Below are positions 22,479-33,703 of a stretch of DNA of 64,000 bases, piece by piece. The translations under genes and the position numbers were made by a program. The notes below the pieces were generated by a model. It was given only the letters and a program-made list of their open reading frames with translations, did no database searches and had not been told where the DNA came from. How positions within the stretch are numbered: the first letter of the stretch is position 1; each line of letters opens with the position of its first letter. This stretch comes from Oscarella lobularis (Eukaryota > Porifera > Homoscleromorpha > Homosclerophorida > Oscarellidae), in the NCBI RefSeq assembly GCF_947507565.1, contig NC_089176.1:434001-498000 (forward strand). The letters run 5' to 3'.

Positions 22479-25400
22479 TCACTCAAACTGCTCGACTCCC
22501 ATGAACTTGGTCAATCTGAAGAGAAATAATAGAAAAAAACTCTGTGCAAATCACTACTTACCCAGACTGTCCCACAGCAACGTTTGTTTCACTCTGGCTT
22601 GCAGCCAGATCTGGCCTAGCGTCATTACTAGCAGACGAAACACTAGTCGTAACTGTAACTGGGGGCGCCTGCGCTTCTGGAGTCGTCTGAGCCACTGGTG
22701 CAGTTGCAGGAGGAAGAGAAATAGACGCCGCAATTGGAACAACACTGCTCACAACTGGAAGGGAATTCGACACGGTGGCCACCGGTGCCGTCACTGTCGT
22801 CCTTTGTCTGTAATCAGGAGCGGGAATAGCCGGGCGCAAGACGCTCGTATCGGCATTATTTCGCCGTAAATACCGGGGCGTTGTACCGGTGCCAACTCTG
22901 CACGTGTAAAACGTTGGAGAAACGGGGTATCTCTCATATGTATGTACCTTGGATCTCTCAGTGCAACCATTTTCTCAGCATAATTTGCCGGAAACCATCC
23001 AGATCTGCGAATTAAAAATCAAAAAAGAACTCGCAGACATTTTTTCCTAAGAGGTACTTTCGCGTTCTGCCATTTTCGCCGTATTGCCACCCATCCCTCG
23101 GTTCGCCGACGGCGTCGATGAAATCGCCCTAAAAAATAGACCTGTATCTAAAAAAGCCTCCAAAGTTTTAATTAGATAATACTTCTTTGAATGACAATTG
23201 CGATGGAGTCGTCGCCGAGAACGTGTACAATGCTCGAAACTTCATACTAAGCGATGCCCCACTCAAAAAAAGATTCTAGTAAAGATTTAGTAATGCAAAC
23301 CCGTATTTTGGTCCATCAAACGACGACGGAGCAATCTTCGACTTCACCGGTTGGCTCACTGGCGCCTGTGAGGGCTGCTGAAGAAAGACGACCTGTGGTT
23401 GCATCTGAACGGGTACGGCCATCGGTTGCTGCTGCAAAGCCGGATACGATTGGGGATTAGCTCCGATGACCTGCTGTGTCGCCGCCACTGGAATAGACGC
23501 CTGCATCAGGGACTGCGGTTCAGACTGAATGGGTTGCTGAACGTGAGGCTGAGACGGAGCGATAACCGGAGGCTGAATCTGCAGCGGTGGCTGAGAAAAT
23601 TGCAGCTGCGCGGAAGTGGACGGCACGACGGGTGCAAGCTGCGGTTGTTGTTGAATCGTCATAACGGGCGCTTGGAATGGCTGAGAAGGAGCCAGTTGCA
23701 CGTGCTGTTGACTTGTCGGTACAGGTGGCTGAAAATTCATCTGCTGCGAATTTTGAAATTGTTGTTGCGGAGGCGGCTGTTGCTGTGGCTGACTTCGCGA
23801 GAGACCTTCAAACGACGACGATTTGACTTGAGACTGAAAATTGAGCTGGTGTGAATTTTGAAATTGATGTTGTTGAGGAGGCGGCGGTGGCGGCTGTTGC
23901 AGCGGATGACTTTGCTGCGCAAGACCTTCAAAGGACGACGATTTGACTTGCCCCATAGGCGCTACAGTTTCACTCGACTCCGCAGTCAGATCACCGAGCG
24001 ACCTCACTGACAGAGCCGAAGGTTGCTCCTAGAACGCCCATTAGCAATTCTTCGATTTAAAAAAAGACACAATACCTGACGATCTATTCTTCCAATAGGT
24101 GAATTCTCCTGAGTCCACAATGACCCGAACTGCCGACTCTCAGGAGAATCAGACAGCGGTTGAAACAGCTGAGAATTGCCGCCACTGCCGCCGCCGCCGC
24201 CGCCTCTCTCAGCAGCAAATCCAGTAAATCCGGAAACATGCGACTGGAACGGATAAAACTACACAAACACTCTCAAATAAATACGTAAGTATAACATATG
24301 TATATATACATCTTTGCTTCCATCTGTTTCCCCGTTCACAAAATTTTGACGCGTTGGTTTGCCCTGCTCCTCCGGACGCCATCTCGCCAACGGCGAAGCA
24401 GGCCTTACAAGCGTGTTGTCCGCTGATTGAGATCGCATTCGATCCGCCGCTTGGGACGTCTTTCGTCCGACGGCCGTCGATCCGGCATTGGGCTGCGGCG
24501 CCCGCGACGGCAGGGGACCGTCGAGAAAATTCCGCGAGTCGTCTTCGAGCCATCGATTGCGCGGAACCAACGTCGGATCCTAAAGAAAAATCGAATCGAA
24601 TCGAAGTCTCTAAGGGGACTTTGTTCTTTACTTTGAGAAGATCGTTGAAGTCTTGCGTCTCGGTTGCATCGGAGACGAGAGATACCCAGTCGTTTATTTT
24701 TCGCGACAATCCGTTGTGAGACTACAATTTTCAAAAAAAGAAGAACTTGGATTTTTTCATCAATTATGCATGCATGTAGACGCACTCTTCCGTGATAGAC
24801 TATGTTGCTCTTGATTACGTGGCAAAATTTTTCCACGACAATCGAATGTATTTTTCTCTCCAAAATCAAGGCCTTTCAAACGAAAATTTCAGGAGAGCGC
24901 ACTTTAGGTGACGCACTTCCCATACCTTTCGCAATCCGTAGCTTCTGACGTCAAAAAGATCGGTTTCTCTATCGTGCAGAGTTTGAAGTAACTACAGAAG
25001 AAATAGAATATATTTCTCGAGTTTTTTTCTATTGGAATACCTGAGCTTCTCTGTCGTCTTGAAAGGGAACGCCGGGATTCTCCTTACGAAACTTCTTGCG
25101 AACGCTTCGAAGCTCCTCATCAGCTTCCTCCACCATCTGCAAATGCAAATAAGTCAAAAAGAATTCTAGGTCTCAGGGGTATGTAGGTAAAACACTAAAA
25201 TGTATAAATAATGCACCTGAATACGAAGTTCACAGTCATCTCTGTAGCTCCGCTGGAGCACCTACGGAAACAGGACTTCAAATAAGGAGCCCTGGGCCCA
25301 AACGGTCTCTCTTAGAGTCTACGTACAGCTAAAGCCTTTTCTTCACTTTCTACTTTTGCCTCGAGAGGCAGCACGAAATCATTCAAATACGATCGAAGCT

Positions 25401-25990
25401 ACGAGAAGAGCAACGTTTCTGGTCGAGCCTACGACTCTTTCGCTAGTTCTACGTACGACGTCGCCGCGCTGCAGCTCGATCTGTCGATGCACTTCCGATA
25501 TTTCCATCATGGCATCGCCTAAGAAAAATAACCACGCCCCCGCGGCCCCCCTCATTCGTTCCGCGTGTCTCATTGATTCGTCCCCACGCGTACTGTACCG
25601 ATGAAACGCGTCGACGTTCGATAGTCGGCGGCGTGCTGAGCAATCTGGTTGAACACGTCCCAAAAAGAGGCAGCCGCTCGGGTGCAATCTACAGAGTAAA
25701 CAAGATGTCCACGCCCGAATCTAATCGTTCTCGCGCAAACAAACGCCGCGACTCCCACTTTCCCTCACGATATTCCCTCTGCGTACCGGCCATCGCTTTC
25801 TGATACGTTCGACCGAGACTGGCGAGCGTTTTCACCGCTGGCACGAGCGTCGAGACGTTCTACGCGACGAAAACAAGCTATTGTCTTCGTTTTGTGCGCG
25901 TTCGCGAGGCGCACTGACGTGCAATAGAGCTTCGACGACTTTTCCGAGCTCTTCCGAACGCGAGAGATGATTCGACGACGCGGCGGACAT
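22479..25990 (-). CDS. I-BAR (IMD) + SH3 adaptor, IRSp53/BAIAP2-like
   Basis: This is a membrane-curving actin regulator linking Rho-family GTPases to WAVE/Ena at protrusions. It starts MSAASSNHLSRSEELGKVVE at 25988-25990, then NVSTLVPAVKTLASLGRTYQ, AAASFWDVFNQIAQHAADYR, AMMEISEVHRQIELQRGDVV (close to the AEVHRQI block of IRSp53) and further IMD helices. A Ser/Pro-rich linker follows, then a very Gln/Pro-rich region with two copies of QVKSSSFEGL, and an SH3 domain: FRALYTFSATTPSQLSFKEG, DFIDAVGEPRDGWQYG, SGWFPANYAEKM. It ends LTKFMGVEQFE at 22479-22481. The Gln-rich insert between IMD and SH3 is unusual in length. The gene is divergent from GPCR1 (233 bp). Its 5' half is duplicated downstream as a dead copy. 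Confidence 0.85.
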
Positions 25991-26223
25991 TCTGGAACTT
26001 TATCTTTTCCCGAATCGACTCTTTGTTCTGTCACTGGAAACACGTAGGAGGAGCGTGGTCGCGTCTCCCGGATTGACGATGACGCAAATTTTCGCACTCG
26101 CGTGTCAGCTGCATAATTTGCACCTCTGCACACGTAAACAGGGGATGTGCGACTGCAGCTGCATTTCCCTCTAAATGCAATAGCTGCAGTTGGCTCACTC
26201 CATAATCAGCCAAGCTTGAGCGG

Positions 26224-27393
26224 ATGTCAGGCTACGAGCACTACATGTATAACGAAACATTCAATGGCACTAACAGAAGCTACAGTAACTACAGCGGTTA
26301 CGGTGGAGGTACGTCGACATTCTCTCCCAGCACAGCCAAAGTCGCCCTCAGCCTTTCAGTGGGACTTTTCACTGTTATTATGTGCGGCCTGATTTTCATC
26401 GTTCAAATCAAGCGTAAAGGATTTCGCGAGGTTTCGACATTTGTCTTGCTCAATTCAATTGCAGCCGATCTAGTCGGCGGTTGCTGCGTGATTACGTCGA
26501 CTTTTGTAATAGGCCAGGTCTTCCCAAATACTCCCAGCTACGACGGTCTGTGCAAGTTTATGGTCGCACTTTCCTTTTTCACGGGCGGATGGTCAGCGTG
26601 GGCCGTATTTTTCGTCGCTTTCGATCGCTACGACGCCGTGGCGAACGGCATGAGACGAAAGTTCTCGCTAAAGAAAGCAATAATATGTGTGATTGTAAGC
26701 GCCTTTGCAGCTGCCCTGTTTGCACTCTTTCCTCTCACGGGCTGGGGTACGTTCCAAACTGGACTTATCGTTTTTCCGGGACAGGAGAAAGTCGGCCTTT
26801 GCGTTCCATTTACAAGCTGGAAAGGCCACTCTCTTCTGATTTACGGCATCTTGTATTTCACTTTCAAGTCGTATCTGCCTCAATTCCTCACCGTGATTTC
26901 TTTGAGTCTATTAGTAGCGATTGCGTGGAGAGTCTTGAGAGCTCAAAGGGATCGAGAGCGAACTCACGGCGAGGAAAATCCAAACCGTTCGGTGATAACA
27001 TTGCTCAAGTCGAGAGGATTCAAATACATCGTTGCAGTTATTATTTGCAAGTTGATATGTGTCATGCCAGAGCAGACGTCAAAACTAGGAGCAACTGCTA
27101 GAACATTTCGCTTCCCGGAGAAAGCCTACGAAGCTGTGGAAATATTGGGCCAGGCCAACTTCGTGATCAACTCTATACTCTACTTTCTCTGGCTGACATC
27201 GCTGAACAGAAACGCAAACGACAATTCCGCCGAATCGTGTTGCACTTTCTTCAGACTGTCACGTGTACTTGGACGGCAAATCAACAGAGCCGCATCTTAC
27301 CATCACACCCGTCGTCAGAGTCAAAGTCAGCAGACGAAGACTACGAAAGAAATAAACAACAAGCTGTACACGGGACAGGAAGTTGAAAACTGA
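26224..27393 (+). CDS. Rhodopsin-like GPCR, orphan (GPCR1)
   Basis: This is a single-exon, 389-residue seven-helix receptor. The N-terminus is Asn/Tyr/Gly-rich with several N-glycosylation sites (NET, NGT, NRS, NYS). TM1 is followed by LLNSIAADLVGG (TM2, the LAxxD equivalent). TM3 ends in FDRYDAV, the DRY motif. TM6 is preceded by a basic loop. TM7 has NFVINSILYFLW in place of NPxxY. The tail is rich in Arg, Gln and Thr. Cys in LCKFMVA and in VGLCVPF could form the usual loop disulphide. The ligand is unknown. It has about 90% identity to GPCR2 at 29129, its tandem copy. Confidence 0.9.
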   Translation: MSGYEHYMYNETFNGTNRSYSNYSGYGGGTSTFSPSTAKVALSLSVGLFTVIMCGLIFIVQIKRKGFREVSTFVLLNSIAADLVGGCCVITSTFVIGQVFPNTPSYDGLCKFMVALSFFTGGWSAWAVFFVAFDRYDAVANGMRRKFSLKKAIICVIVSAFAAALFALFPLTGWGTFQTGLIVFPGQEKVGLCVPFTSWKGHSLLIYGILYFTFKSYLPQFLTVISLSLLVAIAWRVLRAQRDRERTHGEENPNRSVITLLKSRGFKYIVAVIICKLICVMPEQTSKLGATARTFRFPEKAYEAVEILGQANFVINSILYFLWLTSLNRNANDNSAESCCTFFRLSRVLGRQINRAASYHHTRRQSQSQQTKTTKEINNKLYTGQEVEN

Positions 27394-27583
27394 CTCTATG
27401 TATCAGATACGTCACCTGCGTTTGTCTCTCTCTCTCTCTGTGTGTGTGCGTGTGGTGCACCTTCAAGTTTATTCTAGAAACGTATTATAAAGAAGAATCG
27501 TCTGTGGTTTAGGCACACGTAATTTAATGACAATAATAACACGTACGCTACGGCTAAAGAGATCCCCGAATTCATTCTGAGTT
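27394..27583. other. GPCR1 3' flank with (TC)n(TG)n
   Basis: This non-coding 3' region has a TCTC...TGTG microsatellite at about 27423-27453 whose length differs among the three copies of this flank (near 298, 27423 and 30328). Confidence 0.8.
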
Positions 27584-27640
27584 TCAGTAGGGCTGATATC
27601 TATAGTGCGGTTGATACCCGTGAATGGGCCCATAGCCAGA
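27584..27640 (-). pseudogene. Orphan RBFOX terminal exon
   Basis: This is an exact-frame copy of the RBFOX last exon ([18 protein letters not shown] then TGA) with its acceptor, carried by the tandem duplication. The rest of RBFOX is not next to it; dead I-BAR sequence follows instead. It has no donor exon on this side and is a duplication relic. Confidence 0.85.
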
Positions 27641-27663
27641 CTATAAAAACACAACAAGGGTTC

Positions 27664-28975
27664 GCGAAGCAGGCCTTGCAAGCGTGTTGTCCGCTGATTG
27701 AGATCGCATTCGATCCGCCGTTTGGGACGTCTTTCGTCCGACGGCCGTCGATCCGGCATTGGGCTGCGGCGCCCGCGACGGCAGGGGACCGTCGAGAAAA
27801 TGCCGCGAGTCGTCTTCGAGCCATCGATTGCGCGGAACCAATGTCGGATCCTAAAGAAAAATCGAATCGAATCGAAGGCTCTAAAGGAGACTTTGTTCTT
27901 TACTTTGAGAAGATCGTTGAAGTCTTGGGTCTCGGTTGAATCGGAGACGAGAGATACCCAGTCGTTTATTTTCGCGACAATCCGCTATAAGACTACAATT
28001 TCAAAAAAAGAAGAACTTGGATTTTTCATCAATTATGCATGTAGACGCACTCTTCCGTGATAGACTATGTTGCTCTTGATTACGTGGCAAAATTTTTCCA
28101 CGACAATCGAATGTATTTTTCTCTCCAAAATCAAGGCCTTTCAAACCAAAATTTCAGGAGAGCGCACTTTAGGTGACGCATTTTGCTTCGTTACCTTTCG
28201 CAATCCGTAGCTTCTGACGTCAAAAAGATCGGTTTCTCTATCGTGTAGAGTTTGAAGTAACTACAGAAGAAACAGAATATATTTCTCGAGTTTTTTTCTA
28301 TTGGAATACCTGAGCTTCTCTGTCGTCTTGAAAGGAAACGCCGGGATTCTCCTTACGAAACTTCTTGCGAACATTTCGAAGCTCCTTCCTCCACCATCTG
28401 CAAATGCAAATAAGTCAAAAAGAATTCTAGGTCTCGATCTGTCGATGCACTTCCGATATTTCCATCATGGCATCGCCTAAGAAAATAACCACGCCCCCAC
28501 GGGCCCCCTCATTCGTTCCGCGCGTCTCATTGATTCGTCCCCACGCGTACTGTACCGATGAAACGCGTCGACGTTCGATAGTCGGCGGCGTGCTGAGCAA
28601 TCTGGTTGAACACCTCCCAAAAAGAGGCAGCCGCTCGGGTGCAATCTACAGAGTAAACAAGATGTCCACGCCCGAATCTAATCGTTCTCGCGCAAACAAA
28701 CGCCGCGACTCCCACTTTCCCACACGATATTCCCTCTGCGTACCGGCCATCGCTTTCTGATACGTTCGACCGAGATTGGCGAGCGTTTTCAGCGCCGGCA
28801 CGAGCGTCGAGACGTTCTACGCGACGAAAACAAGCTATTGTCTTCGTTTTGTGCGTGTTCGCGAGGCGCACTGACGTGCAATAGAGCTTCGACGACGTTT
28901 CCGAGCTCTTCGGAGCGCGAGAAATGATTCGACGACGCGGCTGGAACTTTATCTTTTCCCGAATCGACTCTTTGT
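27664..28975 (-). pseudogene. Decayed 5' half of the I-BAR/SH3 gene
   Basis: This is homologous to 24393-26030. Exons such as the linker (GRKTSQTADRMRSQSAD) and AAASFWEVFNQIAQHAADYR are still readable. However, the segment with the start codon is lost (unit 1 reads GCGGCGGACATTCTGG, here GCGGCTGG), an internal block with much of the EVHRQI region is missing, and the Gln-rich and SH3 parts were never included. It cannot make the protein. It may still serve as the promoter side of GPCR2. Confidence 0.85.
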
Positions 28976-29128
28976 TCATGCCACTAGGAGGAGCGTGGTC
29001 GCGTCTCCCGGATTGACGATGACGCAAATTTTCGCACTCGCGTGTCAGCTGCATAATCTGCACCTCTGCACACGTAAACTGCAGCTCTAAATGCAATAGC
29101 TGCAGTTGGCTCACTGCATAATCAGCCG

Positions 29129-30298
29129 ATGTCAGGCTACGACCACTGGCAGCACTACATGTATAACGAAACATTCAATGGCACTAACAGAAGCTACAGT
29201 AACTACGGCGGAGGTACGTTGATATTCTCTCCCGGCACTGCCAAAGTCGTCCTCAGCCTTTCAGTGGGAATTTTCACTGTTATTATGTGCGGCCTGATTT
29301 TCATCGTTCAAATCAAGCGTAACGGATTTCGCGAGGTTTCGACATTTGTCTTGCTCAATTCAATTGCAGCCGATCTAGTCAGCGGTTGCTGCGTGATTAC
29401 GACGACTTTAGTCATAGGCCAGGTCTTCCCGAATACTCCCAGCTACGACGGTCTGTGCAAGTTCATGGTCGCACTTTACTATTTCACGGGCGGATGGTCA
29501 GCGTGGGCCGTATTTTTCGTCGCTTTCGATCGCTACGACGCCGTAGCGAACGGCATGAGACGAAAGTTCTCGCTAAAGAAAGCAATAATATGTGTGATCG
29601 TAAGCGCCTTTGCAGCTGCCCTGTTTGCACTCTTTCCTCTCACGAGCTGGGGTACATTCCAAGCCAGACTTTACGTTTTTCCAGGACAGGAGAAAGTCGG
29701 CCTTTGCGTTCCATTTACAAGCTGGAAAGGCCACTCTCTTCTGATTTACGGCATCTTGTATTTCACTTTCAAGTCGTATCTGCCTCAATTCCTCACCGTG
29801 ATTTCTTTGAGTCTATTAGTAGTGATTGCGTGGAGAGTCTTGAGAGCTCAAAGGGATCGAGAGCGAACTCACGGCGAGGAAAATCCAAACCGTTCGGTGA
29901 TAACACTGCTCAAGTCGAGAGGATTCAAATACATCGTTGCAGTTATTATTTGCAAGTTGATATGCACTATGCCAGTGCAGACGGGACAACTAGGAACAAC
30001 TGCTAGAACATTTCGCTTCCCGGAGAAAGCGTACTATGCAGTGGACATACTGCACGAGGCCAACTTCGTAATCAACTCTATACTCTACTTTCTCTGGCTG
30101 ACATCGTTGAACAGAAACCCAAACGACAATTCCGCCGAATCGTGTTGCACGTTCTTAGGGCTGTCACGCGTATTTCGACGTCAAATCAACAGAGCCGCGT
30201 CTTACCATCACACCCGTCGTCAAAGTCAAAGTCAGCAGACGAAGACTACGACAGAAATAAACAACAAGCTGTACACGGGACAGGAAGTTGAAAACTGA
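29129..30298 (+). CDS. Rhodopsin-like GPCR, orphan (GPCR2)
   Basis: This is a 389-residue single-exon receptor with the same layout as GPCR1: glycosylated Asn-rich N-terminus, FDRYDAV at TM3, NFVINSILYFLW at TM7 and a basic tail. Changes from GPCR1 cluster in the N-terminus, at the end of TM4 and the second loop (TSWGTFQARLYVFPG versus TGWGTFQTGLIVFPG), and in the third extracellular loop (YAVDILHEANF versus EAVEILGQANF). These are the ligand-facing parts. That pattern suggests divergence in ligand recognition after duplication (inference). It converges with RBFOX. Confidence 0.9.
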   Translation: MSGYDHWQHYMYNETFNGTNRSYSNYGGGTLIFSPGTAKVVLSLSVGIFTVIMCGLIFIVQIKRNGFREVSTFVLLNSIAADLVSGCCVITTTLVIGQVFPNTPSYDGLCKFMVALYYFTGGWSAWAVFFVAFDRYDAVANGMRRKFSLKKAIICVIVSAFAAALFALFPLTSWGTFQARLYVFPGQEKVGLCVPFTSWKGHSLLIYGILYFTFKSYLPQFLTVISLSLLVVIAWRVLRAQRDRERTHGEENPNRSVITLLKSRGFKYIVAVIICKLICTMPVQTGQLGTTARTFRFPEKAYYAVDILHEANFVINSILYFLWLTSLNRNPNDNSAESCCTFLGLSRVFRRQINRAASYHHTRRQSQSQQTKTTTEINNKLYTGQEVEN

Positions 30299-30483
30299 CT
30301 CTATGTATCAGATACGTCACCTGCGTTTGTCTCTCTCTCTGTGTGTGTGTGTGTGGTGCACCTTCAAGTTTATTCTAGAAACGCATTATAAAGAAGAATC
30401 GTCTGTGGTCTAGGCACACGTAATTTAATGACAATAATAACACGTACGCTACGCTAAAGAGATCCCCGAATTCATTCTGAGTT

Positions 30484-32417
30484 TCAGTAGGGCTGATATC
30501 TATAGTGCGGTTGATACCCGTGAATGGGCCCATAGCCAGACTATAAAAACACAACAAGGACTCGCGACAAAACAGAGAGATTCTAACGAAGACTTACTGA
30601 CGAATAAGCTGGTCGATCTTGTCCGCTAGAAGCCTGCTGTTGATTTCCCTGTTGGCTACCTCCTCCTCCTCCTCCTCCCCCTCCTTGTTGCTGTTGTTGT
30701 GGTTGCTGTGACTGCTGCTGTGACTGCTGCTGCTGCTGCTGTTGTTGTTGTTGACCGCCCTGACTTGACTCTAGGTAACGAGCGTATTGCCTGTATCGCA
30801 AAACTCGTAAAAAACGGCAGTAAAAAGAGTCTAACAAGAATGACTCACGCTGCGTAGTCCTGATGAGAGAATCCCTACAAACAAAACAAAAAAAAAAGAC
30901 GATTTAGTTCGTACAGAAAAGAAGAGGCGCGCGTAGCAGACGACGATACAAAGATGACGTCGCTTCAGCCCTCCATGCACTAACCGATTGATAAGCATCT
31001 TGAGTACCGTAGCTGCATACAGGCACAGGCACAGGCACACATGCACAAACAGGCCAAATCATTCATCTCATCAAAAATCGACATTGCACGCTCTCAATTA
31101 CCCGGAATACGCGCCGTAGCCGGGATACGACGCCTGGCCCATGTCCGGATAGCCGTACGCTCTCGGATCATACATGGAACGCTGAGCGGCGGCGGCCGCC
31201 GCCATCGCCGCTGGCGGATATCCCATGGAGCCATACCCGCCTCGATGCGGAAGCGGCGGAGGAAGATATCCTCGATAGGGACCAGGAGGCATAGAGCCTA
31301 AAATAAAATAAATAAATCAAGTCCTATTGTATTTTTTTATCTCACCTGCTGGAGGAGGATATGGCTTTGGTTTTTTCGGTGCCGTTCTCGGCGTTGCCTC
31401 GTTCACCTTACGCAATCTTTGTGTGTGTGAATATCTCGACTTAGATTACATTATTCTACCTCGATTTTTCGTCCATCGATGACTGAACCGTGGACTTTAA
31501 ATTTGGCGACGTCGGCTTCTTCTCCCGAATCGAACGTGACGAACCCGAATCCCTACGTAGCACGCAACGCTACCGTATAAGAAAATGCCCCGAAAAAAAA
31601 ATAAACCCAACCTTGGATCCTCGTTCATTAAAAATAATCTCGGCTTCAGCAACGTGACCGTACGGCTAGAGAAATCATCCATCGAGAGAGCGCCGCCGGC
31701 TTTGCACTCATTCTCACCTCAAAGAGCCTGACAAGATCATTGTCTCGAAATCGAAACGGTAAGTTGGACACGTGCAGTCGTCTTTGCCCGCTGGGCCCCG
31801 CCGAAGAGGTAGACGATTGGACGGGAACGGGCATGCCATGAATTGCCGAATCAGATTTTGAATCTCCACTTCGACTATCGGTGAGCGCCTCAACGGTCGA
31901 GATCGATTTATCATGCCTATCCTATGGAATTAATATAATTTCAGCGTCAATTGAGACCGTTTTGTTTCGGGGGCTAAACTGAAACGTGCCATACCACGTG
32001 GTACAGTTACGTTATCAAAAAACGCCTCCCCAAGCCTTATTGAAGCTACAGACGACGCTTCGGTGAGGCGTCACTGAAAGTTCTTTTAGTTTTAGGTCGG
32101 GAAAAAGCGGTCGTTGCTTTCTCAGCTAAGGTTCACCGCTGGCGGAATGCGGAAGCGGAAATGCTCGCCAATCGAGATTCTACGACTCTTCTTGACGATG
32201 TGCTCACCTCTCGGGCGTCTCTCGCGACGTCGCCGCTGCCCCTCGTCCTTTCGTTCGACTGCGAACACGAATGGTAGCCTTCTGACTCTTGCGACGACGT
32301 TTTCGATGCTTCGTCGCCTGCCGATCGACTATCGAGTCGTCCCACGTTGCCACTGCCTCCGTTTGGCTGCGCGTAAGACGACGACGAGGATGACGACGAA
32401 GGGCGAAGAGTTGCCAT
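30484..32417 (-). CDS. RBFOX-family RNA-binding splicing factor (copy B)
   Basis: This is the reference copy of RBFOX, with exon structure and RRM motifs as described for 455-2391. Exon 1 ends ...DVARDARE, three codons longer than in copy A, and exon 2 begins DRHDKSIST. The stop is TGA 30484-30486. The polyQ/polyG exon (about 30600-30770) has the same repeat length in both copies. The start at 32415-32417 is followed by a Ser-rich run; the frame is open further upstream, so an earlier Met cannot be excluded. Confidence 0.9.
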
Positions 32418-32490
32418 TCTTTTCGAGGGCGTTCCTCGAAGACACGTGTGAGCTAGCGCGCTAAATGGCAAGGGCAACAAAAGCGTCCGA
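32418..32490. promoter_or_regulatory. Shared RBFOX/SAND divergent promoter
   Basis: Only 73 bp separate the two start codons (2392-2464 in copy A). The interval is GC-balanced with no TATA box and contains the near-palindromic CACGTGTG and GCTAGCGCGC. Transcription starts may lie inside the opposite gene. Confidence 0.5.
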
Positions 32491-33532
32491 ATGGGCGACA
32501 GAAAACGTACCAAACGCCGCGGCAATTCGATTTCTTTCCCTGTAATAAATTTTAGACGACCATTCTCCACGTTTCCTGCAACGGTCACCTCGGCCAGCTC
32601 CATTCGCACCTATTCGCCTCGTCCGTACGAGGCTTCTGCATCGAAGACGAAAACGGCGTGTGGCGCACGCCGCAGGGTTTCGCAAAGACGTCGGGCTCCC
32701 AGACGACAAGCTCGCTTTCATGGACGAACGTCGTCGAGTGGAAAGGTGCCCCGATTCGACGGCAACGCGACAGCGGCCGCTTGCCTCTCCATGGCAACTG
32801 CACTTGTCCTTGGTGCAAGTTCGTCGAACGGGGGAAAAGTCTCGCTCTGGAGCGTCAACGAAGAGATGCCACCAGTGGTGGCGATGCGTTGGAAATTGCG
32901 CTTCAGAGACGAGAGAAGAGCGCTAGTAGTGAAGATGCTACGTTAGTTGTTGGTGACGGGTATTCGTTCAGCGAGACTGATAGGTATGTACCTATTTCTA
33001 CTTAGTGAGATCACTTATTCCTTTATTTTTTAGGAAGACGCGCGAACTTCTCATGAAGCTCAATCATCTCAATGCAAAAGTACCTAAAAGAATCCTTTTT
33101 TCACTGGTTCTCTAGCAGTTGACGAATTAGGTAGAAATTTACCGGAAACTTAAAGATGGTATTCGACAGATTAGCAAACATAAGAGACTCGTGAGTCGTT
33201 CATCTCCACTCGTTGATTAAAATACATTATTGATAATTCAGATAGCGGCGAAGAGAGAACAAAGGAAGCGAGAGACGGCCGTAATAGCCAATCTGCACAA
33301 ATTTAATTAATTATTTCTCGTGATTAGATACTGGAAGCAAAACTGAGAGCTTCCAAACTTAATATGAAGAAAACTCTAGAACAATTCGAGGCAATGGAAA
33401 GCAACAGCTTAAAGGAGGATGATAACCCTAAGGAAGAATTTAAAGTGAGCAAAAGACACATGCCAAAAAATTCAACTCATCAATATCTTCTTAATTAAGC
33501 TGCAATCAACTCTTAAACTGTTGCTCAACTAA
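32491..33532 (+). CDS. SAND-domain protein, DEAF1-like (copy B)
   Basis: Gene structure and motifs are the same as the copy at 2465-3507. Substitutions near 32945 are silent in the reading frame used (both copies give ATLVVGDG), which supports that frame as the coding one, since an overlapping frame gains a stop there. The stop is TAA 33530-33532. Confidence 0.75.
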
Positions 33533-33703
33533 TCACCAACAAGGAGGGTAAACATTTATACGCGCTTTGCTTGCCCCAATAAATCACACGTGGAAACCAT
33601 TTAATCCATCGACTCACTTACACACACACACACACACACATACATGCACTAAGGAAAAGGGCGAAACTGCATGACAAAAGCAAGGAGAAAACAACTAGTT
33701 TAG

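Larger units (their letters stand above)
24393..27666. repeat. Tandem duplication, unit 1 (I-BAR 5' part + GPCR1 + RBFOX last exon)
   Basis: This runs from an intragenic point of the I-BAR gene through GPCR1 and its 3' flank to the orphan RBFOX terminal exon. It matches 27664-30566 in order and orientation. The two outer boundaries share the short word GCGA at the join, consistent with microhomology-mediated or unequal exchange. Divergence between units is clearly higher than between copies A and B, so this event is older. Confidence 0.9.
27664..30566. repeat. Tandem duplication, unit 2
   Basis: This is the second unit of the roughly 3-kb tandem pair, holding the decayed I-BAR 5' part, intact GPCR2, and the join to real RBFOX. 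It is about 370 bp shorter than unit 1, mainly through one internal loss matching about 25174-25480 of unit 1. Confidence 0.9.

Noticed and set aside
23399-23854. Leu/Arg-rich 151-residue + frame
   Set aside because: It is the antisense shadow of the Gln/Pro-rich part of the I-BAR gene.
26481-27101. 206-residue + strand frame inside GPCR1 (and 29386-30006 in GPCR2)
   Set aside because: It overlaps the receptor in another frame, lacks motifs and is explained by the GPCR codons.
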